Shown: positions 33,562 to 41,777, numbered from the stretch's first letter. The stretch: DNA of 64,000 bases from Pelomonas saccharophila_A (GCF_031458095.1 NZ_JAVDXU010000002.1:496001-560000), one strand, 5' to 3'. The notes: generated by a model from the sequence alone, not told the origin. Program-made: numbers and translations.

Positions 33562-34083
33562 TCAGCCATCCACGGGGTGCTCGGGCGTGTCCAGCACCAA
33601 CTGGTAGAAGCCAAGATCCAGCCAGCGGCCGAACTTGAAGCCGGCCTGCCGGATGGTGCCGGCATGTTGGAAACCCAGCTTTTCGTGCAGAGCGATGCTA
33701 CCCAGGTTGCTCATGTCGATGCCTCCCACCATCACGTGCACCTGCCGTTCGCGGGCTGCAGCGATGAGCCGTGTCATCAACGCCGGGCCCAAGCCTTTGC
33801 CACGCTGATCCTTGTGCACATAGACCGAGTGCTCCACCGAGTACTTGTAGGCCGGCCAGGCGCGGAAAGTGCCGTAGCTCGCGAAGCCAAGCAGGCGGCC
33901 CCGCTCATCCACGGCTCCGATGACGGGAAAGCCATGGGCCTGCTTGGTCTTGAACCAGCCGTCCATGGATTCGCGGGGACGCGGCTTGTAGTCGTAGAGC
34001 GCCGTTGAATTGAGGATGGCTTCGTTGAAGATGTCGAGGATGGCATCTCCATGCGCCTCCAAGGTGCAGGCGATGAACTCCAT
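33562..34083 (-). CDS. GNAT acetyltransferase, phosphinothricin-acetyltransferase-like
   Basis: A 173-residue protein. The family-typical start AILDIFNEAILNSTALYDY, then SVYVHKDQRGKGLGPALM (acetyl-CoA binding R/Q-x-x-G-x-G), and NLGSIALHEKLGFQHAGTIRQAGFKFGRWLDLGFYQL match the Pat/Bar-type subfamily, which acetylates small amines such as phosphinothricin or methionine sulfoximine. The substrate is unknown. It lies 14 bp downstream of a second GNAT in a three-gene minus-strand operon led by a cupin repressor. Confidence 0.9.
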   Translation of the reverse strand: MEFIACTLEAHGDAILDIFNEAILNSTALYDYKPRPRESMDGWFKTKQAHGFPVIGAVDERGRLLGFASYGTFRAWPAYKYSVEHSVYVHKDQRGKGLGPALMTRLIAAARERQVHVMVGGIDMSNLGSIALHEKLGFQHAGTIRQAGFKFGRWLDLGFYQLVLDTPEHPVDG

Positions 34084-34097
34084 GCGGGGCTCCCGGT

Positions 34098-34616
34098 TCA
34101 CAGGTGGCGAAAGTAGTAGGTGGTTGAGCAGGGCTCGCCGTCGGGCATCAGCGCGTAGCGCGGGATGTCTCCGGCAAGCTGCCACCCTGTTCGCTCATAG
34201 AGCCGCGACGCATCGCTGCCTGTGACGGTGTCCAGCACCAGCGTCGTCTTGCCCAGCTCACGCGCCTTCGCCTCCAGCGCCCTCAGCAGCCGTTCCGCCA
34301 CGCCTTGCCTGCGCATGCGGCGATGGACCAGCATCTTGGACACGTCCGCCCGATGCGGCTGGTTGTCCGGCATGTCGATGACGAGAGACAGCGTGCCGCA
34401 GATGCGGCCGTCGCTATCCTCGGTAACAAAGAGATGGCGCTCGCCAGCCGCGACGCCGGCAGCGACTTTGTGCCAGAAGGTCTCGGGCCGCCCCTCGGCC
34501 AGCGGCAACATGAAGCCCACCGAGGCACCGCCCTCGACGCAGTCGCGCAGCACCTCGGCCAGTTCGCCCACGCGGGCCAGCGCCTCGGCGCCGTCGAGTT
34601 CGCGGATCGTGGTCAT
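34098..34616 (-). CDS. GNAT acetyltransferase
   Basis: A 172-residue protein. MTTIRELDGAEALARVGELAEVLRDCV is followed by SKMLVHRRMRRQGVAERLLRALE, the acetyl-CoA pyrophosphate loop, and SDASRLYERTGWQLAGDIP. It resembles small-molecule N-acetyltransferases found beside XRE-cupin regulators. Start ATG 34616 overlaps the stop of the cupin regulator (ATGA), so translation is coupled. Confidence 0.88.
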   Translation of the reverse strand: MTTIRELDGAEALARVGELAEVLRDCVEGGASVGFMLPLAEGRPETFWHKVAAGVAAGERHLFVTEDSDGRICGTLSLVIDMPDNQPHRADVSKMLVHRRMRRQGVAERLLRALEAKARELGKTTLVLDTVTGSDASRLYERTGWQLAGDIPRYALMPDGEPCSTTYYFRHL

Positions 34617-35179
34617 GGGCGGGCTCCAGTGAGGGCGACGAGATAGCGCGCCGGCTTGCTTCCAGGATTGTGGAAACGGATGGGGGCATCCAGGCGCATG
34701 GCCAGGCAGTCGCCCGGGTTCAGCTCCCATTGCTCGCTGCCATGGGCTATCTCCATGACGCCGTCGATCATCCAGACCAGCTGATGGATATCGGCATCAC
34801 GCTCCGAGGTCTCGAAGGCCACGCGCTGGCCGGCCGGGAAGACGACGTCCACCAATTGCAGCGGCGACACGCCGGCGGGCGACACATTGCGGCGGACGTA
34901 GCCCGAGGCCGGGTCGCTCCAGACGGGCTGGTCGGCCACACGCGCCAATGGCGATGGTGCAGCAGGCGGCGGGCCGACCTCGAACATCGACGCGACGCTG
35001 ACGCCCAGGGCCGACGACAGCTTGTCCAACACCACCGCCGTCGGGCTGCTCTGGCCGCGCTCGATCAGCGAGATGTTGGAGCGGCTGACACCGCTCTTCT
35101 GTGCCAGCGCATCCAGCGACAGGCCGGCAGCAGAGCGCAGCTCATGAAGGCGGCGACCGATACGTTGCGTGATGTCCAT
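34613..35179 (-). CDS. XRE-cupin transcriptional regulator
   Basis: A 188-residue protein. The XRE helix-turn-helix occupies residues 6-65 (LRSAAGLSLDALAQKSGVSRSNISLIERGQSSPT); a cupin domain (about 105-185) has WMIDGVMEIAHGSEQWELNPGDCLAM. Such regulators sense a small ligand through the cupin and usually control the adjacent operon. Two matched palindromes lie immediately upstream of the start, arguing for autoregulation and for control of the two downstream GNAT genes. Confidence 0.92.
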   Translation of the reverse strand: MDITQRIGRRLHELRSAAGLSLDALAQKSGVSRSNISLIERGQSSPTAVVLDKLSSALGVSVASMFEVGPPPAAPSPLARVADQPVWSDPASGYVRRNVSPAGVSPLQLVDVVFPAGQRVAFETSERDADIHQLVWMIDGVMEIAHGSEQWELNPGDCLAMRLDAPIRFHNPGSKPARYLVALTGARP

Positions 35180-35181
35180 TC

Positions 35182-35216
35182 ATTCCAGTTTACTGGAATT
35201 TCCTGTTTACTGGAAT
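35182..35216. promoter_or_regulatory. Tandem operators upstream of the XRE-cupin operon
   Basis: TTCCAGTTTACTGGAA (35183-35198, perfect 7-bp arms) and TTCCTGTTTACTGGAA (35200-35215, one mismatch) lie head to tail, with centres 17 bp apart, just before the start codon. Placement and symmetry fit binding of two repressor dimers. Confidence 0.8.
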
Positions 35217-35225
35217 CAATCTCCA

Positions 35226-36224
35226 TCAAAATGGAATGGCACGCTCCACCGCCCGGCGCCAGGCGGGGTCGGGCCAGCGCCGCCCTAGCCGCCAGGCGGC
35301 GTGGGTCAGCTTGATGACATGGGCGTCGTCCTGCTCGCAGGCCGCTGCGAGCAGCGCCGGCCAAGGGCGGCTGGGCGGGCGGTCCAGCATCCATGCCGGC
35401 TCGGCGCCGCTGGCCAGCAGGCCAGCCGCTGCCGCAATGCTGAAGCTGGGGGCCAGCTCGGGCGCCGGCCACCAGGGCTCCAGCACCGACATCGCATGGC
35501 TGCCAGTCAACAGGTGCAGCACTGTGAAGTTGCCGGTCGCTGCATAAGTGCGCGCCGCCAACAGCGCCAGCTCGCGCAGCGTGTCCGGCCCGTGGCGCAG
35601 ACGGCCGGCGACGGCCGCAAAGTCCGGCGTATTGCCCCAGGCCTGCATGCGGTCGGTGATGAGGCCGCCGGCCGGGTAGACGGGGCGCGGCAGCTGGCGC
35701 AGGACCTGCAGCCAGTCCGCCAGCTCCAGCGGCGGGCCGTCGGCCGTCGTCGGCAGCGGCAGGAAATGGGCCGCCCAGTGGGCCAGGCCGGCGGCCAGCT
35801 CGCCTTCGTGGCCAGCCAGCACCGCATGGCCGGTACGGATCAGGCCATGAAAGGCAATGGCACCGGTACCGGGCAGCAACAGCGGCAGCGCCTCGCGCAG
35901 CGCTGCGGCCGCACCGTCCTGCGCAGTACGGGCCGCGAAATGGGCCTGCCAGGCGACCTCGCTGTCCGGCCGCCCCAGGTCGCGGTGAACGGTGATGCTG
36001 GCCGGGCGGGCGGCAACGCGCGGCTCGAGGTGGGCCTCGTAACCCTCGCTCCAGGCCTGCAGCCGCGCGGCGGAGGCGCCCAGCTCCAGCAAGGCCTGCT
36101 GGGCCATGGGCAAGTGGTTGCTCAGCCGCCCGCGATAGGTGGGCGACAGCGCGGCCCCGGCATCAAGCAGGTGGTGCAACTGGGCCAGGGTGGCGGGCGC
36201 CGGCGTGGCGGTCTTCATTAGCAT
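35226..36224 (-). CDS. Questin oxidase-like (DUF4243) protein
   Basis: A 332-residue, mostly helical protein with family signatures LSNHLPMAQQALLELGA near the N-terminus, AIAFHGLIRTGHAV in the middle and GNFTVLHLLTGSHAM toward the C-terminus. The fungal member performs Baeyer-Villiger oxidation of questin; bacterial substrates are unknown. ATG 36224 has GAGG 6 nt upstream. It is divergent from soxR, and a SoxR-type box lies between a -35 and -10 with 19-bp spacing reading into this gene. It is therefore probably induced by redox-cycling compounds. Confidence 0.82.
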   Translation of the reverse strand: MLMKTATPAPATLAQLHHLLDAGAALSPTYRGRLSNHLPMAQQALLELGASAARLQAWSEGYEAHLEPRVAARPASITVHRDLGRPDSEVAWQAHFAARTAQDGAAAALREALPLLLPGTGAIAFHGLIRTGHAVLAGHEGELAAGLAHWAAHFLPLPTTADGPPLELADWLQVLRQLPRPVYPAGGLITDRMQAWGNTPDFAAVAGRLRHGPDTLRELALLAARTYAATGNFTVLHLLTGSHAMSVLEPWWPAPELAPSFSIAAAAGLLASGAEPAWMLDRPPSRPWPALLAAACEQDDAHVIKLTHAAWRLGRRWPDPAWRRAVERAIPF

Positions 36225-36254
36225 GGGGGGCCTCGGTTGTGGGAATATGGCGTC

Positions 36255-36285
36255 ATGCTCGAAGTTGAAGTGGACTTGAAGTCAA
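36255..36285 (-). promoter_or_regulatory. SoxR-type promoter for the questin oxidase-like gene
   Basis: On the minus strand TTGACT (36280-36285) and GAGCAT (36255-36260) are separated by 19 bp, the over-long spacer used by MerR-family activators. The spacer holds TCAAGT-CC-ACTTCA, which matches the SoxR core TCAAGT-nn-ACTTGA in 11 of 12 positions. The site lies over the first codons of soxR, raising doubt about its start. Confidence 0.6.
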
Positions 36286-36743
36286 GCCCCGATCTGGCGA
36301 AGGCGCCGCTGACCATCGGCCAGTTGGCCAAGCGCGCCGGCGTGGCAACCAGTGCACTGCGCTTCTACGAGGCCGAGGGGCTGATCGCCGGCAGCCGCAG
36401 CAGCGGCGGGCACCGCCAATACCCTCGCCATGTGCTGCGCCGGGTGGCCTTCATCCGCGCCGCCCAGGTGGTGGGGCTGACGCTGCCTCAGATCAAGGCG
36501 GCCCTGGCCACCCTGCCCCAGGGGCGCACGCCCACCAAGGCGGACTGGACGCGCCTCTCGGCCGGCTGGGCGCCGCTGCTGGACGAGCGCATCGCTGCCC
36601 TGCAACAGCTGCGCGAGCGGCTGACGGGCTGCATAGGCTGCGGCTGCCTGTCGCTGAAGGCCTGCGCCCTCTACAACCCCGAGGACGTCAAGCGCGGCGA
36701 GGGGGCCGGGGCCAGGCTTCTGCGCATCGAAACCGGTAGTTGA
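36255..36743 (+). CDS. soxR: Redox-sensitive transcriptional activator SoxR
   Basis: A 162-residue MerR-family protein. The helix-turn-helix (TIGQLAKRAGVATSALRFYEAEGLI, residues about 20-45), dimer helix, and [2Fe-2S] cluster site CIGCGCLSLKAC near residue 126 are intact, followed by LYNPED. Oxidation of the cluster by redox-cycling drugs or nitric oxide activates target promoters. The N-terminus is a few residues longer than E. coli SoxR and overlaps the SoxR-like box, so a start at GTG 36270 is possible. Neighbours are a questin oxidase-like gene and fpr, both plausible targets. Confidence 0.94.
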   Translation: MLEVEVDLKSSPDLAKAPLTIGQLAKRAGVATSALRFYEAEGLIAGSRSSGGHRQYPRHVLRRVAFIRAAQVVGLTLPQIKAALATLPQGRTPTKADWTRLSAGWAPLLDERIAALQQLRERLTGCIGCGCLSLKACALYNPEDVKRGEGAGARLLRIETGS

Positions 36744-36786
36744 CCCCTTGGCGACGGTGGCCAGTCACTTCCCGGCGAAAATCACC

Positions 36787-36798
36787 CGGGTTAACCCG
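36787..36798. promoter_or_regulatory. Palindrome upstream of fpr
   Basis: CGGGTTAACCCG is a perfect 12-bp palindrome 15 bp before the fpr start. It is a possible regulator site, unlike the SoxR box, so fpr may answer to another regulator as well. Confidence 0.4.
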
Positions 36799-36812
36799 CC
36801 AAAAACACCGCC

Positions 36813-37589
36813 ATGAGTGCTTTTCACGAAGAAACCGTCCTGACCGTCCACCACTGGACCGACCGCCTGTTCAGCTTCACGACGACGCGCGACCAGGCCC
36901 TGCGCTTCTCCAACGGCCACTTCACGATGATCGGCCTCAAGACGGAGACGGGCAAACCGCTGCTGCGCGCCTACAGCATCGTCAGCGCCAACTACGAGGA
37001 GCAGCTGGAGTTCCTCAGCATCAAGGTGCCGGACGGCCCGCTGACGTCCAAGCTGCAGCACATCAAGCCGGGCGACAAGATCATCGTCGGCCGCAAGCCC
37101 ACCGGCACGCTGCTGATCGACTACCTGCTGCCGGGCAAGACCCTCTATCTGCTGGGCAGCGGCACGGGTCTGGCGCCCTTCATCAGCGTCGCGCGCGACC
37201 CCGAGACCTATGAGCGCTTCGAAAAGGTCGTCGTCGTGCATGGCGTTCGCCATATCAACGAGCTGGCCTATCACGACCACCTCACCGTCGACCTGCACCA
37301 GCACGAGTTCCTGGGCGAGTACGCCAGCGAGCAGCTGCTGTACTACCCGACGGTCACGCGCGAGCCCTACAAGAACATGGGCCGCATCACCGACCTGATC
37401 CAGACCGGCAAGCTGCAGGCCGACCTGGGCCTGCCGCCGCTGAATCCCGAAACCGACCGCATCATGCTGTGCGGCAGCCCGGCCCTGCTGAAGGACATGC
37501 AGGAGATGCTGGAGATCCGCGGCTTCAAGGAAGGCAGCACGACGACGCCGGGCGACTACGTCATCGAGCGGGCCTTCGTCGAGAAATAG
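36813..37589 (+). CDS. fpr: Ferredoxin--NADP reductase
   Basis: A 258-residue flavoprotein. The FAD site is LLRAYSIVSAN, the NADP site GSGTGLAPFISVARDP, and the C-terminus ends YVIERAFVEK, as in bacterial (subclass I) Fpr proteins that lack a C-terminal aromatic. It exchanges electrons between NADPH and ferredoxin/flavodoxin, and helps repair oxidised iron-sulfur clusters. Its position directly after soxR fits its known place in SoxR/SoxRS or FinR regulons of other proteobacteria. A dispersed repeat follows the stop. Confidence 0.95.
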   Translation: MSAFHEETVLTVHHWTDRLFSFTTTRDQALRFSNGHFTMIGLKTETGKPLLRAYSIVSANYEEQLEFLSIKVPDGPLTSKLQHIKPGDKIIVGRKPTGTLLIDYLLPGKTLYLLGSGTGLAPFISVARDPETYERFEKVVVVHGVRHINELAYHDHLTVDLHQHEFLGEYASEQLLYYPTVTREPYKNMGRITDLIQTGKLQADLGLPPLNPETDRIMLCGSPALLKDMQEMLEIRGFKEGSTTTPGDYVIERAFVEK

Positions 37590-37592
37590 GCG

Positions 37593-37726
37593 CCCCTCGC
37601 CCAGTCTTGCCGCGCTGAACGCGGGCAAGCCTAGTCGGTCCCCCGAGGGGACGGCGATGCAAGCGGCATTGAGCCGCTCGCACATCGCCAGCGCGGGCCG
37701 GCTTGGGGCGGCCCGGCGCTCGGCCC
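37593..37726 (+). repeat. Dispersed structured repeat, copy 3
   Basis: It begins 3 bp after the fpr stop in sense orientation. CTTGCC/GGCAAG hairpin with loop CTGAACG; CCCCCGAGGGGACGGCGATG; hairpin AAGCGGC/GCCGCTC; CATCGCC; ends GCTCGGCCC. Confidence 0.85.
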
Positions 37727-37739
37727 TAATGCAAGCACC

Positions 37740-38561
37740 CTACATGCCCTTGAACAGGTGCGTGTAGCTGCGGCTGACCTCGAGCTTCTCGGTCAGGCCC
37801 CTCACACCCACCAGCTGGCGGCCGCGGAAGTCGCGGGTGATGCCGTCGATGGCGCGGGCGTTGACCAGCGTCGAGCGGTGGATCTGCCAGAAGACCTGCG
37901 GGTCGAGCTCGTCCACCAGCTCCTTGATGGGCTTGCGGATCAGGGCCTCGATCTTGGCGGTCTGCACGCGGGTGTACTTCTCGTCGCTGATGAAGAACAG
38001 CACGTCCTCGACCGGGATCATCTGGATGGCTTGGCCGACGGTGGCCTGGATCCACTGCAGATAGGTCGGCTTGGCGCCCGGGTTCATCTGGCCGGACAGC
38101 TTGTGCAGCAACTGCTGCAGCGGTACCGGCGCGCTGTCGCTGAAGTCGCTGGACGGCGCCTCGCGCTGGGCCAGGCGCTTCTTGATGCGGGCCACGGTCA
38201 GCTGCAGGCGCTCGCGCTCGGCGGGCTTCAGCACATAGTCGGCCACGCCCTGCTCGAAGGCCTCGACGGCGTACTGGTCGTAGGCGGTGATGAAGACGAT
38301 CTCGGGGACCAGCCAGTCGTCGTCGTCGGGCAGCTGGGCGATCTGGCGGGCCGCCTCGACACCCGTCAGACCGGGCATGCGGATGTCGAGGAAGACGATG
38401 TCGGGCCTGTGCTCCTTGGTCAGCTCGACGGCCTCGAGACCGTTCTTGCCCTCGGCCACGATGTCCAGCTCGGGCCAGACCTCGGTCAATCGGGCGCGCA
38501 GCTGCTCGCGCATCAGTCTTTCGTCGTCGGCCAGAACGGCGCGGATGGTTGCATTGCTCAT
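37740..38561 (-). CDS. LytTR-family response regulator
   Basis: A 273-residue protein. The receiver domain (1-130) has ADDE, the phospho-acceptor Asp in IVFLDIRMPG and the Lys in VLKPAE. A linker leads to a LytTR DNA-binding domain (about 170-273) with FISDEKYTRVQT and FWQIHRSTLVNARAI. It is the output partner of the histidine kinase two genes upstream, with a small membrane protein between them. AlgR/LytR proteins bind direct repeats rather than palindromes. No target is visible. Confidence 0.93.
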   Translation of the reverse strand: MSNATIRAVLADDERLMREQLRARLTEVWPELDIVAEGKNGLEAVELTKEHRPDIVFLDIRMPGLTGVEAARQIAQLPDDDDWLVPEIVFITAYDQYAVEAFEQGVADYVLKPAERERLQLTVARIKKRLAQREAPSSDFSDSAPVPLQQLLHKLSGQMNPGAKPTYLQWIQATVGQAIQMIPVEDVLFFISDEKYTRVQTAKIEALIRKPIKELVDELDPQVFWQIHRSTLVNARAIDGITRDFRGRQLVGVRGLTEKLEVSRSYTHLFKGM

Positions 38562-38580
38562 GGCCGACGATGCTACTAGC

Positions 38581-38982
38581 TCAGACCGGCGTCGAGCGGG
38601 CGGCGTTGGCGCGGCGGCGGTTGCGCAGCACGACGAAGAACAGCAGGCCCAGCAGGATCAGCGGCGAACCCAGCACGGCACCGACGCCCAGCAGGCTGGC
38701 GATGACCAGGGCGATCACGCCGCCAACGATGAGCAGGGGCAGGGCCACGCCGAGCAGCAGCACCAGGGGCACGACGACGATGCAGACCACCGCGGCGACG
38801 AAGAGGCCGATGCTGGCGCCCAGCCAGTCGCCGAAATCGCTGCCGCCGAGGAAGAACTCGCCGTCATCCAGCACGATGTGCATGTCGGGGCCATGGTGGT
38901 GCAGCAAGGCGAAGCCGCCGAACATCGCCATCAGGACCATCAGCGCGGTGCCGATGAAGAGGATCTTGAACAAGGTTTTCAT
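38581..38982 (-). CDS. Small membrane protein between kinase and regulator
   Basis: A 133-residue protein. An N-terminal hydrophobic helix (3-28), a short acidic loop with DDGEFFLGGSDFGDW, and two or three C-terminal helices (55-122) ending in RNRRRANAARSTPV. ATG 38982 has AAGGAG at an 8-nt spacing and overlaps the kinase stop by 4 bp. No family is recognised. Its position suggests a modulator of the kinase or envelope-stress sensing. Confidence 0.7.
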   Translation of the reverse strand: MKTLFKILFIGTALMVLMAMFGGFALLHHHGPDMHIVLDDGEFFLGGSDFGDWLGASIGLFVAAVVCIVVVPLVLLLGVALPLLIVGGVIALVIASLLGVGAVLGSPLILLGLLFFVVLRNRRRANAARSTPV

Positions 38983-40406
38983 GCTGCGGCTCCTTCGTCG
39001 TTGCGGCTGCGATAGGGCACGGTGATGGTGACGACCGTGCCACTGGGTTGGTTCTCGGTGACGGTGACGCTGGCCTTGCTGCCATGCAGCAGTTGCAGGC
39101 GTTCGCGGATGTTGGCCAGGCCCACGCCGGTGCCGCTGGTGGCGGCGCGGCCGAAGCCCAGGCCGGTGTCGGCCACCGTGACGGCCAGCTTGCCGTGCAC
39201 GATCTCGGCCTTGACCTTGAGGCTGCCGCCCTCGGCCTTGGGCTCCAGGCCATGCTTGATGGCGTTCTCGACCAGGCCCTGGATCATCATGGGCGGGAAT
39301 TCGGCCGACAGCAGGCCCTCGGGCACGTCGATCTCGGTCTGCAGGCGCTCTTCCATGCGCACCTTCAGGATCTCGAGGTAGGGCCGGATGACGGCCAGCT
39401 CGCGGCCCAGGTCGCGGCTGCCGGTGGCATTGGCCTCGCGCATCGTCGGCATGGAGGCGCGCAGCAGCGCAATGAGGTTCTTCTGCATCTGGCTGGCGCG
39501 CGGCGGGTCGACCTCGATGAGGTGGTCGATGCTGGCCAGGGTGTTGAACAGGAAGTGGGGCTCGACCTGGGCCTGCATGGCGGCCATGCGGGCCTCGATG
39601 ACCTGGCGCTTCAAGGCCTCGCTCTCGGCGTTCTCGGCCGCCTGGGCGGCCTTGACCTCGGCCTGGATGCGGCCCTTGTACATGGCCTTGATGACGGCCG
39701 AGGCCAGGATCCACAGGATGGCCAGGTCGACCAGGGAGTCGCCGGCATGCACGATGGTGACGCGGCGGCGGCTCTGGGCGTCCTTGGCCTCCTCGGCGGC
39801 CTGCTGCAGGGCGGCCTGCGCCTCGGTGGCGGCCTCCTGGGCTTCCTTGACCTCCTCGGCCTCCTGCTTGAGCTGGCTGAGCTGCTCCTTGGCCTGGTCG
39901 ATGGCGGCGCGGATGTCCTCGGGACGGGCGCTCTTGGGGAAGTCGATGGAGATGGCCGGGGCCTCATCGGCCTTGGGCTCGCCGTTGTCGTCGACGGCGC
40001 TGGCCGCCGAGGCGGGACGCACCGGCTGGATGCGCACGCCGCGCTCGTCGATCTTCACTTCGTAGTGGACGCCCTTGTCGGCCTCCTTCTTGCCCGCCTT
40101 CTCGACCGCCTTGCGCGCCTGCTCGACCGCCTTCTTGGCTTCGGCTTCGGCCTTGGCCTTGCGGCGCTCGGCGCCATGGTCATGGTCCTCGACCTGCTCG
40201 CTGATGCGCCAGGTGAAAGGGGGCAGGTTCTTCAGCACGTTGACGCCGATCAGCAGCGCCAGGGACAGCAGCACGAAACGCTTCCAGCTGATGCCGACCA
40301 GCCAGCCGGCGTAGATGTGGAAATACCGCACCACCGCGGCGGAAAAACGCTGCCAGCGCTCGATCCAGAGCTTTTGCTGGGGGCTGGGGGAGAAGGTGGG
40401 AGTCAT
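38979..40406 (-). CDS. LytS-type sensor histidine kinase with coiled-coil periplasmic region
   Basis: A 475-residue protein. A first membrane helix (about 38-58) is followed by a long Lys/Glu/Ala-rich coiled region containing GVHYEVKIDERGVRIQPVRP and AAIDQAKEQLSQLKQEAEEVKEA, then a second helix near residues 215-240. The cytoplasmic part has QVEPHFLFNTLASIDHLI (phospho-accepting His near residue 284), NAIKHGLEP and GTGVGLANIRERL. It phosphorylates the LytTR regulator downstream. The periplasmic coiled region is unusual and could sense envelope state or charge. Confidence 0.9.
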   Translation of the reverse strand: MTPTFSPSPQQKLWIERWQRFSAAVVRYFHIYAGWLVGISWKRFVLLSLALLIGVNVLKNLPPFTWRISEQVEDHDHGAERRKAKAEAEAKKAVEQARKAVEKAGKKEADKGVHYEVKIDERGVRIQPVRPASAASAVDDNGEPKADEAPAISIDFPKSARPEDIRAAIDQAKEQLSQLKQEAEEVKEAQEAATEAQAALQQAAEEAKDAQSRRRVTIVHAGDSLVDLAILWILASAVIKAMYKGRIQAEVKAAQAAENAESEALKRQVIEARMAAMQAQVEPHFLFNTLASIDHLIEVDPPRASQMQKNLIALLRASMPTMREANATGSRDLGRELAVIRPYLEILKVRMEERLQTEIDVPEGLLSAEFPPMMIQGLVENAIKHGLEPKAEGGSLKVKAEIVHGKLAVTVADTGLGFGRAATSGTGVGLANIRERLQLLHGSKASVTVTENQPSGTVVTITVPYRSRNDEGAAA

Positions 40407-40576
40407 GGCCGGTTTGTCGTCGTTGGGGCCACTGTAAGCAGGCACTGCGGGCGCTGTGGGGCCGAAGCGACGCTCCGGCCGGGACGGGGGACGAACTGCA
40501 TGGACACGCGACAGTCCGCGCCGCCTGGCGTGACGGCGCTGTGACGGCGCTGGCAATAGTTCACGGCTGGCCCAGC

Positions 40577-40601
40577 AAAAAGCCCGCCAGAGGCGGGCTT
40601 T
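40577..40601 (-). terminator. Intrinsic terminator after the YceI genes
   Basis: AAAGCCCGCC and GGCGGGCTTT form a perfect 10-bp stem with a 3-nt loop; on the minus strand it continues into TTTTTGC. Confidence 0.9.
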
Positions 40602-40622
40602 GAAGGGGAGGCGGCGACGACC

Positions 40623-41192
40623 TTACTGCTTGATGGCCTCGACCTGGACCAGCAGGTGGATGGCGTCCGGCGTGACGGCCGGCAGCGCATAGGTGATGCC
40701 CCACTGGCTGCGCTGGATGGTGGTCTCGAAGTCGCCGCCGCAGACCTCGCGCTTCAGGCGCGGGTTCTCGTAGCAGTTGAAGCCGGTGGCCGTCAGCGTG
40801 ACCGGGTTGGTCTTGCCGCGCAGGGTCAGCTCGCCGGAGACACTGGCAACCTTGTCGCCGTTGAAGGTGAACTTGTCGCCGACGAACTTGGCCGTCGGGA
40901 ACTCCTCGACCGCAAAGAAGTCCTTGCTCTTCAGGTGGCCGTCGAAGGGCGCCGTGCCGGTCGTCAGGGACGCCATGTCGATGGTGAACTCGACCTTGCC
41001 GGTCTTGGCGGCCTTGTCCAGCGTGACCGAACCTTCCTTCTTGTCCCAGCGGCCGCGCAGGGTGCTGGTGCCGAAATGCTTGGCTTCGAAGGTGACCGCC
41101 GTGTGGCTGGGGTCGATCGCATAGGTGGCGCTCTGGGCTTGAGCGGCGCCAACGGCGGCGATCAGGGCGGCGAGCAACAGGGCTTTCTTCAT
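40623..41192 (-). CDS. YceI-family periplasmic lipid-binding protein
   Basis: A 189-residue protein. Signal peptide residues 1-19 (KKALLLAALIAAVGAAQA). The lipocalin-like YceI fold is seen from IDPSHTAVTFEAKHFGTSTLRGRWDKKEGSV through FTIDMASLTTG and LKSKDFFAVEEFPTAKF to RSQWGITYALP. YceI proteins bind polyisoprenoids in the periplasm. Two Cys (FNCYENPRLKREVCGG) probably form a disulfide. It is the last gene of a three-gene unit with a second YceI and cytochrome b561. Confidence 0.93.
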   Translation of the reverse strand: MKKALLLAALIAAVGAAQAQSATYAIDPSHTAVTFEAKHFGTSTLRGRWDKKEGSVTLDKAAKTGKVEFTIDMASLTTGTAPFDGHLKSKDFFAVEEFPTAKFVGDKFTFNGDKVASVSGELTLRGKTNPVTLTATGFNCYENPRLKREVCGGDFETTIQRSQWGITYALPAVTPDAIHLLVQVEAIKQ

Positions 41193-41231
41193 CGTGAGGG
41201 CTCCGGGGGGTGGGGAAAGAGGGGTGGGAGG

Positions 41232-41765
41232 TTACAGGCCGGCGAAAGCCAACTTGAACTTGACGGTCACATCGTTGGCAACCATGGAGGTGTCGGCCCA
41301 TTCGCCGTCACCGATCTTGAAATCCAGCCGCTTGATGGCCACGCTGCCAGCAGCCACGCCAGAGGCCAGCGTGATGGGCACGACGACATCGCGGGCGGCG
41401 CCCTTGATGGTCAGCTTGCCGGCCACGTCGTACTTGCCGGGGCCCGTCGGCTTGATGCCGCTGGATACGAATGTCGCCTTGCCGTTGCGCTTGGTGTCGA
41501 ACCACGGCGCCTTGGCAAGCTCGGCGTCGAAGCTGGCGTCACCCAGGGACACGCTGCCCAGGTCGACCGTGAAGGCGATCTTGCCGGCCTCGGGCTTCTT
41601 GGCGTCGAAGTCCAGCTGGGCTTCGAACTTCTTGAACTTGCCGTCCACCGGCACGCCCATCTGCTTGAAGGTGAAGCTGAGGTCGCTTTTCTCGGGTTGC
41701 AGCGTGGCGGCCTGGGCGGCCAGGGCACTGGTGGCGACCAGCAGTGCGGAGAGCAGGCGTTTCAT
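41232..41765 (-). CDS. YceI-family periplasmic protein, divergent member
   Basis: A 177-residue protein with a signal peptide (1-19). It shares the fold of its neighbour but has a different surface: SDLSFTFKQMGVPVDGKFKKFEAQLDFD, VDLGSVSLGDASFDAELAKAPWFD and ATFVSSGIKPTGPGKYDVAGKLTIKG. No Cys in the mature part. The cytochrome b561 gene starts the operon 12 bp upstream; the pairing of b561 with YceI genes is common in proteobacteria and suggests electron transfer to a quinone-like ligand. Confidence 0.92.
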   Translation of the reverse strand: MKRLLSALLVATSALAAQAATLQPEKSDLSFTFKQMGVPVDGKFKKFEAQLDFDAKKPEAGKIAFTVDLGSVSLGDASFDAELAKAPWFDTKRNGKATFVSSGIKPTGPGKYDVAGKLTIKGAARDVVVPITLASGVAAGSVAIKRLDFKIGDGEWADTSMVANDVTVKFKLAFAGL

Positions 41766-41777
41766 GAGGTCCTTTCT

